From NCBI GenBank assembly GCA_022825265.1, contig JAJDXE010000002.1, positions 1 to 64,000 on the forward strand: 64,000 bases of DNA, written 5' to 3'. Shown here in pieces: positions 61,167-64,000 of the stretch. Under the pieces are notes generated by a model, which saw nothing but the letters and a program-made list of their open reading frames with translations, was not told the origin of the DNA and did no database searches. A program made the translations under genes and the position numbers. The first letter of the stretch is position 1. Each line of letters begins with the position of its first letter. This DNA is from Dehalococcoidia bacterium (GTDB lineage: Bacteria; Chloroflexota; Dehalococcoidia; Bin125).

Positions 61167-61328
61167 GTTCTGGCTATTCTCGGGAACCTTTTGGGAATCT
61201 TCGTCGTCTTGTATGACGGAGGGTCAGTGAGGTCAGACGGTAGAAACTGTCACCCCGCCCGCCCACCGATGTCCACATGGGAGACATCGGTTGTCTCTCC
61301 GACTGGCCACCCTCCAGTTGCCTGTGTC

Positions 61329-61367
61329 GCGCCCCCGACCGGTCCGCCGGCGGGGGCGCTTCCTATC
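61329..61367 (+). terminator. Probable terminator hairpin after the permease operon
   Basis: GCGCCCCCG with complement CGGGGGCGC around a 13-nt loop, followed by TTCCT, within the 232-bp gap before the convergent sdh cluster. The rest of the gap shows no gene. Confidence 0.55.
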
Positions 61368-61398
61368 TGCGAAGGGCAGTTGGCCGCGAGCAGTGCCG

Positions 61399-62277
61399 TT
61401 AGACGCCGATCTTGTTGAGCAAGCGGTTCGTGTCGACGACGTGACGGGTGAGGCCAAGTTTCTCGGGTGGCAGGCCCATTGCGAGGCCGAGGAGCTGCGG
61501 TACGTGCAGGATCGGCAGGTTGAGGTTTCGGTCGATCACTTTGGCTGCGTCGGGCTGTTGGGCATCGAGGTTGAGGTGGCAGAGCGGGCAGGGGGTGACC
61601 AACGCGTCGGCGCCCTTTGACTGGGCCTCGTCCAGATGCGTGCCTGCCATGGTCAGCGAGTTCTTCTTGTTCATCGTCAGGATCGGGAAGCCGCAGCACT
61701 TGGTCATGCCGTCGTAGGTAACGGTGGTGGCGCCGAGGATCTCGATGAGCTGCTCGAGACTGTCCCGGCGTGTCGGATGTGCATCGAAATCGAGCGTGCG
61801 CTCGGGTCGGATGATGTAGCAGCCGTAGAACGGGCCGAGGTTGAGCTCTTCCAGCGGCCTGGTGATCAGGGAGTTGATCTTGTCGATCCCAACATCCTCG
61901 AGCAGGATCCAGAGAAGATGTCGCGGGTCGGCCGAACCTCGGTACTCGATGCCTTCCGGGGCGAGGTGGTGGTTAATACGGATGCGGTAGTCGACATCTC
62001 GCAGCTTCTCGGCCGCGAGCCGGTGGACGCCAACGCAGGTGGAGCAGATGTCCATCAGCGGCAGGTCCATCTGCTCGGACATGGCCATTGTGCGGGCGTT
62101 GAGGACATCCTGGAGGTAGGGTTCGCCGTCGGAGATGATTCCGGCGCCGGTGCAGGCGGCTGCCTCAAGCTCGACGAGGTCCATCCCCAGGTGCTCAGCG
62201 ACGGCGAGCGTGGATGTGTAGAGCTCAGGGGCTGCGCCTCGCGCCACACAACCGGGCCAGAATGCGTACTTGCTCAT
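61399..62277 (-). CDS. Heterodisulfide reductase subunit B-like succinate dehydrogenase subunit (SdhE/SdhC-like)
   Basis: A 292-residue protein with two CCG-type domains: YAFWPGCVARGAAPELYTST, ELEAAACTGAGIIS, DICSTCVGVHRLAAEKL in the first half and MTKCCGFPILTMNKKNS and TPCPLCHLNLDAQQ in the second. CCG domains bind iron-sulfur clusters and act with HdrC or with SdhB in the non-classical (type E) complex II, where they replace membrane cytochrome b. The first CCG motif reads A-C-T-G-A-G, a departure from C-C-G. It lies 50 bp downstream of sdhB, same strand. A role as quinone- or thiol-reactive subunit is inference. Confidence 0.85.
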   Translation of the reverse strand: MSKYAFWPGCVARGAAPELYTSTLAVAEHLGMDLVELEAAACTGAGIISDGEPYLQDVLNARTMAMSEQMDLPLMDICSTCVGVHRLAAEKLRDVDYRIRINHHLAPEGIEYRGSADPRHLLWILLEDVGIDKINSLITRPLEELNLGPFYGCYIIRPERTLDFDAHPTRRDSLEQLIEILGATTVTYDGMTKCCGFPILTMNKKNSLTMAGTHLDEAQSKGADALVTPCPLCHLNLDAQQPDAAKVIDRNLNLPILHVPQLLGLAMGLPPEKLGLTRHVVDTNRLLNKIGV

Positions 62278-62327
62278 GTTGGTCCGCTCTCCCGCTCGTC
62301 GATCCTCAATGGGTGGTGCTCAATGGC

Positions 62328-63383
62328 CTAGTGTCCGCCAATGGCGGTCTCGAACTCGGCGCCGAAGGCCTCGGCGTCGACGTCGTGATGATGCTTCTCG
62401 GCCTCGACCTCTTCGAAGATGCGCTCGATCTGCTCGCGGCCTTCCGCGTTGGCGCCGTGTCGCTGGGCGATGGTCAGGAGCTTCCGAGATTTGAGCAATC
62501 TGATCGCGCCCGGCGTGTAGTCCATCATCTCCTTGTGGGCGGAGAGGTTGCCGGTGAGCAAGCGTCCGAGCCCAACAGACTGAACAGGCAGCATCATTTC
62601 GTCGAGCCGGCCGCGCTTGCGCACGCCGCCGGTGAATCCCTTGTGGTGTCGAACACCGTGGTTGTTGGTGTGGCCGGCCTCGATCGCAAGGGTGCGCAGC
62701 TCCATGATCGCGTCCATCGGGAGGACGTCCTTGGGACAGGCCTGGACGCACATGTAGCAGCGAGTGCAGTCCCAGATGCCGCCCTGTTCCTCGGAGAGGA
62801 ACTTGAGCCGCTCCTCGCGCTTGGCGTCGCGGCTGTCCATAACGAATCGGTAGGCCTTGGCCAGCGCGGCCGGGCCGAGGAAGTTCTCGTCGACCGCGGC
62901 GACGGTGCAGTCCGAGTAGCAGGCGCCGCAGTGGATGCAGGTCGAGGCGTGCGACCAGTGGTCGAATTCCTCCACCTTCTGTCGGTACTCGCGCTCGGGC
63001 GGGTCTTGATCTTCGTACGGTTCGAGCCAGGTCTCGGCGCGCTCGAACTGGTTGAGGAACTTGGTCACGTCGACGACCAGGTCCTTGACCACATTCTGGT
63101 TGCCCTGCGGTCCGACGTGGATCGGGTCGCCGCGCTCGGCGGCGGCGTCGACCTGGGTCTGGCAGGAGAGCATCGACTGACCGTTGACCTTCATCGCGCA
63201 GGAGCCGCAGATCGCGTGTCGGCATGACATGCGGAAGGACAGGGTGCCGTCTTGCTCCCACTTGATCGCGTTGAGGCAGTCGAGGACCGTCTGTCCGGGC
63301 TGCACATCGACGTTGAATGACTCCTCGTAGGACTCATCCGTGTCGGGGTTGTAGCGCTGGATGATGAATTCCTGCTGGGCCAT
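62328..63383 (-). CDS. sdhB: Succinate dehydrogenase/fumarate reductase iron-sulfur subunit
   Basis: A 351-residue iron-sulfur protein. It has Cys54, 59, 62, 74 for [2Fe-2S] (CRHAICGSC), Cys149, 152, 155, 159 for [4Fe-4S] (CIHCGACYSDC), and Cys206, 209, 212, 216 for the third cluster (CTRCYMCVQACPKDV). The third motif carries an extra Cys compared with the classical [3Fe-4S] site, so it may hold [4Fe-4S], as in fumarate/CoM-CoB-type enzymes. A C-terminal extension of about 100 residues (LPVQSVGLGRLLTGNL and onward) is absent from classical SdhB. It links sdhA flavoprotein electrons to the HdrB-like subunit. Confidence 0.93.
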   Translation of the reverse strand: MAQQEFIIQRYNPDTDESYEESFNVDVQPGQTVLDCLNAIKWEQDGTLSFRMSCRHAICGSCAMKVNGQSMLSCQTQVDAAAERGDPIHVGPQGNQNVVKDLVVDVTKFLNQFERAETWLEPYEDQDPPEREYRQKVEEFDHWSHASTCIHCGACYSDCTVAAVDENFLGPAALAKAYRFVMDSRDAKREERLKFLSEEQGGIWDCTRCYMCVQACPKDVLPMDAIMELRTLAIEAGHTNNHGVRHHKGFTGGVRKRGRLDEMMLPVQSVGLGRLLTGNLSAHKEMMDYTPGAIRLLKSRKLLTIAQRHGANAEGREQIERIFEEVEAEKHHHDVDAEAFGAEFETAIGGH

Positions 63384-63422
63384 GGGTTTCGCCTGTTCTG
63401 CGCTGTGTTTCCGCGTCTGAGG

Positions 63423-63470
63423 TGTTCAGGTTTGTCTAGGTTTGGCCAGATTTGGGCAGATTTGGCTAGT
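63423..63470 (-). repeat. Dispersed 10-bp-unit repeat, copy E
   Basis: On the minus strand CAAATCTGCC-CAAATCTGGC-CAAACCTAGA-CAAACCTGAACACC lies between the sdhA stop and the sdhB start. The first unit overlaps the sdhA stop codon. It shares ACAAACCTGAACACC with the 15.3 kb and 47.65 kb copies. Confidence 0.85.
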
Positions 63471-64000
63471 ACGTGCGCTCCTGGAGCGGGAATGGCTCGC
63501 GGAATTTCGGTTCCATGTTGACCGCGCAGTACTCGAGCCGGGGGGCGTCTTCGCCGTCCTGCGGTCGATAGGCGAGTGTGTGGCGGTGCCAGTTCTCGTC
63601 GTCGCGGTCGGGGAAGTCGCGACGCGCGTGGCCGCCGCGCGACTCCTGTCGGGCGATCGCGCCGACGGTGATCACCTCGGAGTATTCGAGCATGTGCCCG
63701 AGTTCGATCGCGTCGAGCAGGTCGGTGTTGAAGGTCGAGCCGTGATCGTCGATTGAGATGTTCTTGAAGCGTTCCTGGTAGTCCTTGACCTCGGAGAGGC
63801 AGTCGCGCAGCTCAGCGTCGTCGCGGAAGACGCCGCACTTGTCCATCATCGTGTCGCGCAGCTCGGCTCGGATTTCGCCAACCTTCTGGTCTCCTGTGGC
63901 CGTGAGGAAGTGGTCGACCTCGCCGATCGCGTTGGCCATGTCGCCCTCGTCGATGCTGGTTGGTTCGAGGTCGTGGACGACATCGAGGATGCCTCGGCCT
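63466..64000 (-). CDS. sdhA: Succinate dehydrogenase/fumarate reductase flavoprotein subunit (3' part)
   Basis: The last 177 or so residues of a flavoprotein subunit that runs off the window. Visible is the C-terminal helical domain: IRAELRDTMMDKCGVFRDDAELRDCLSEVKDYQERF, LDAIELGHMLEYSEVITVGAIARQESRGGHARRDFPDRDDENWHRHTLAYRP. The helper arginine and histidine in RGGHARRDFPDRDD match the family end. The FAD and dicarboxylate domains are outside the window. It sits upstream of sdhB in one operon, with a dispersed repeat in the 82-bp gap. Confidence 0.92.
   Translation of the reverse strand, partial: GRGILDVVHDLEPTSIDEGDMANAIGEVDHFLTATGDQKVGEIRAELRDTMMDKCGVFRDDAELRDCLSEVKDYQERFKNISIDDHGSTFNTDLLDAIELGHMLEYSEVITVGAIARQESRGGHARRDFPDRDDENWHRHTLAYRPQDGEDAPRLEYCAVNMEPKFREPFPLQERTY

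Overview
The window is a gene-dense, GC-rich bacterial chromosome segment that fits a Chloroflexota lineage, most plausibly a SAR202/Dehalococcoidia-like oligotroph. This assignment is inference from gene content: paralogous F420/FMN luciferase-like monooxygenases, CaiB/BaiF CoA-transferases, phytanoyl-CoA dioxygenase, amidohydrolase, MaoC dehydratases, a Tat/lipobox solute-binding protein with a Gln/Ala linker, and a succinate dehydrogenase paired with a heterodisulfide-reductase-like subunit. No 16S rRNA gene is present to confirm it.

Layout. 0.3-2.2 kb: PHP phosphoesterase-like protein and a split MaoC hydratase pair. 2.2-10.7 kb (minus strand): a tightly overlapping housekeeping block argF, cdaA, cdaR, der, plsY, gpsA, HEAT-repeat gene, Nudix, GNAT. 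It joins c-di-AMP synthesis, ribosome assembly and phosphatidic acid synthesis. 10.8-13.7 kb: comEA-comEC DNA uptake genes, then tRNA-Leu(TAA) and a zinc alcohol dehydrogenase. 15-16 kb: a helix-turn-helix gene with repeat-derived coding sequence, then tRNA-Ser(TGA). 17.1-18.2 kb: a small HNH endonuclease gene bounded by 99-bp direct copies of the 3' end of its upstream neighbour. 18.2-20.8 kb: methyltransferase, serS, Nudix. 20.8-24.5 kb: beta-propeller, flavin proteins, LLM oxidoreductase and nucleoside hydrolase.

24.5-28.1 kb is the most notable part. A UGSC-family selenoprotein is split by an in-frame TGA that reads as selenocysteine, with a SECIS-like hairpin 13 nt downstream. It overlaps a 356-residue partner gene, and a cysteine-containing SelW/Rdx homologue lies 2 kb away.

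28-44.8 kb is a catabolic/accessory region: LLM oxidoreductase, RidA, VOC, a MoaD-like protein coupled to a BNR propeller, DMT transporter, PhyH, CMD, tandem CoA-transferase, acyl-CoA dehydrogenase-like flavoprotein, class III aminotransferase, DHA2 efflux pump, amidohydrolase, Uma2 nuclease and thiolase. 44.9-56.5 kb holds two paralogous membrane-tethered periplasmic-binding-like proteins, an HNH nuclease, copper amine oxidase, an EctB-like transaminase, penicillin acylase, a PanE-like reductase and a YbaK deacylase. 57-61.2 kb is a dipeptide-type ABC importer lacking its ATPases. 61.4-64 kb is the sdh cluster, whose sdhA gene runs off the window.

Two dispersed repeat families are visible. 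One is a G/C-rich palindromic family at the 3' ends of genes. The other is built of about 10-bp units with the core ACAAACCTGAACACC, found at 15.3, 47.6, 50.1 and 63.4 kb.
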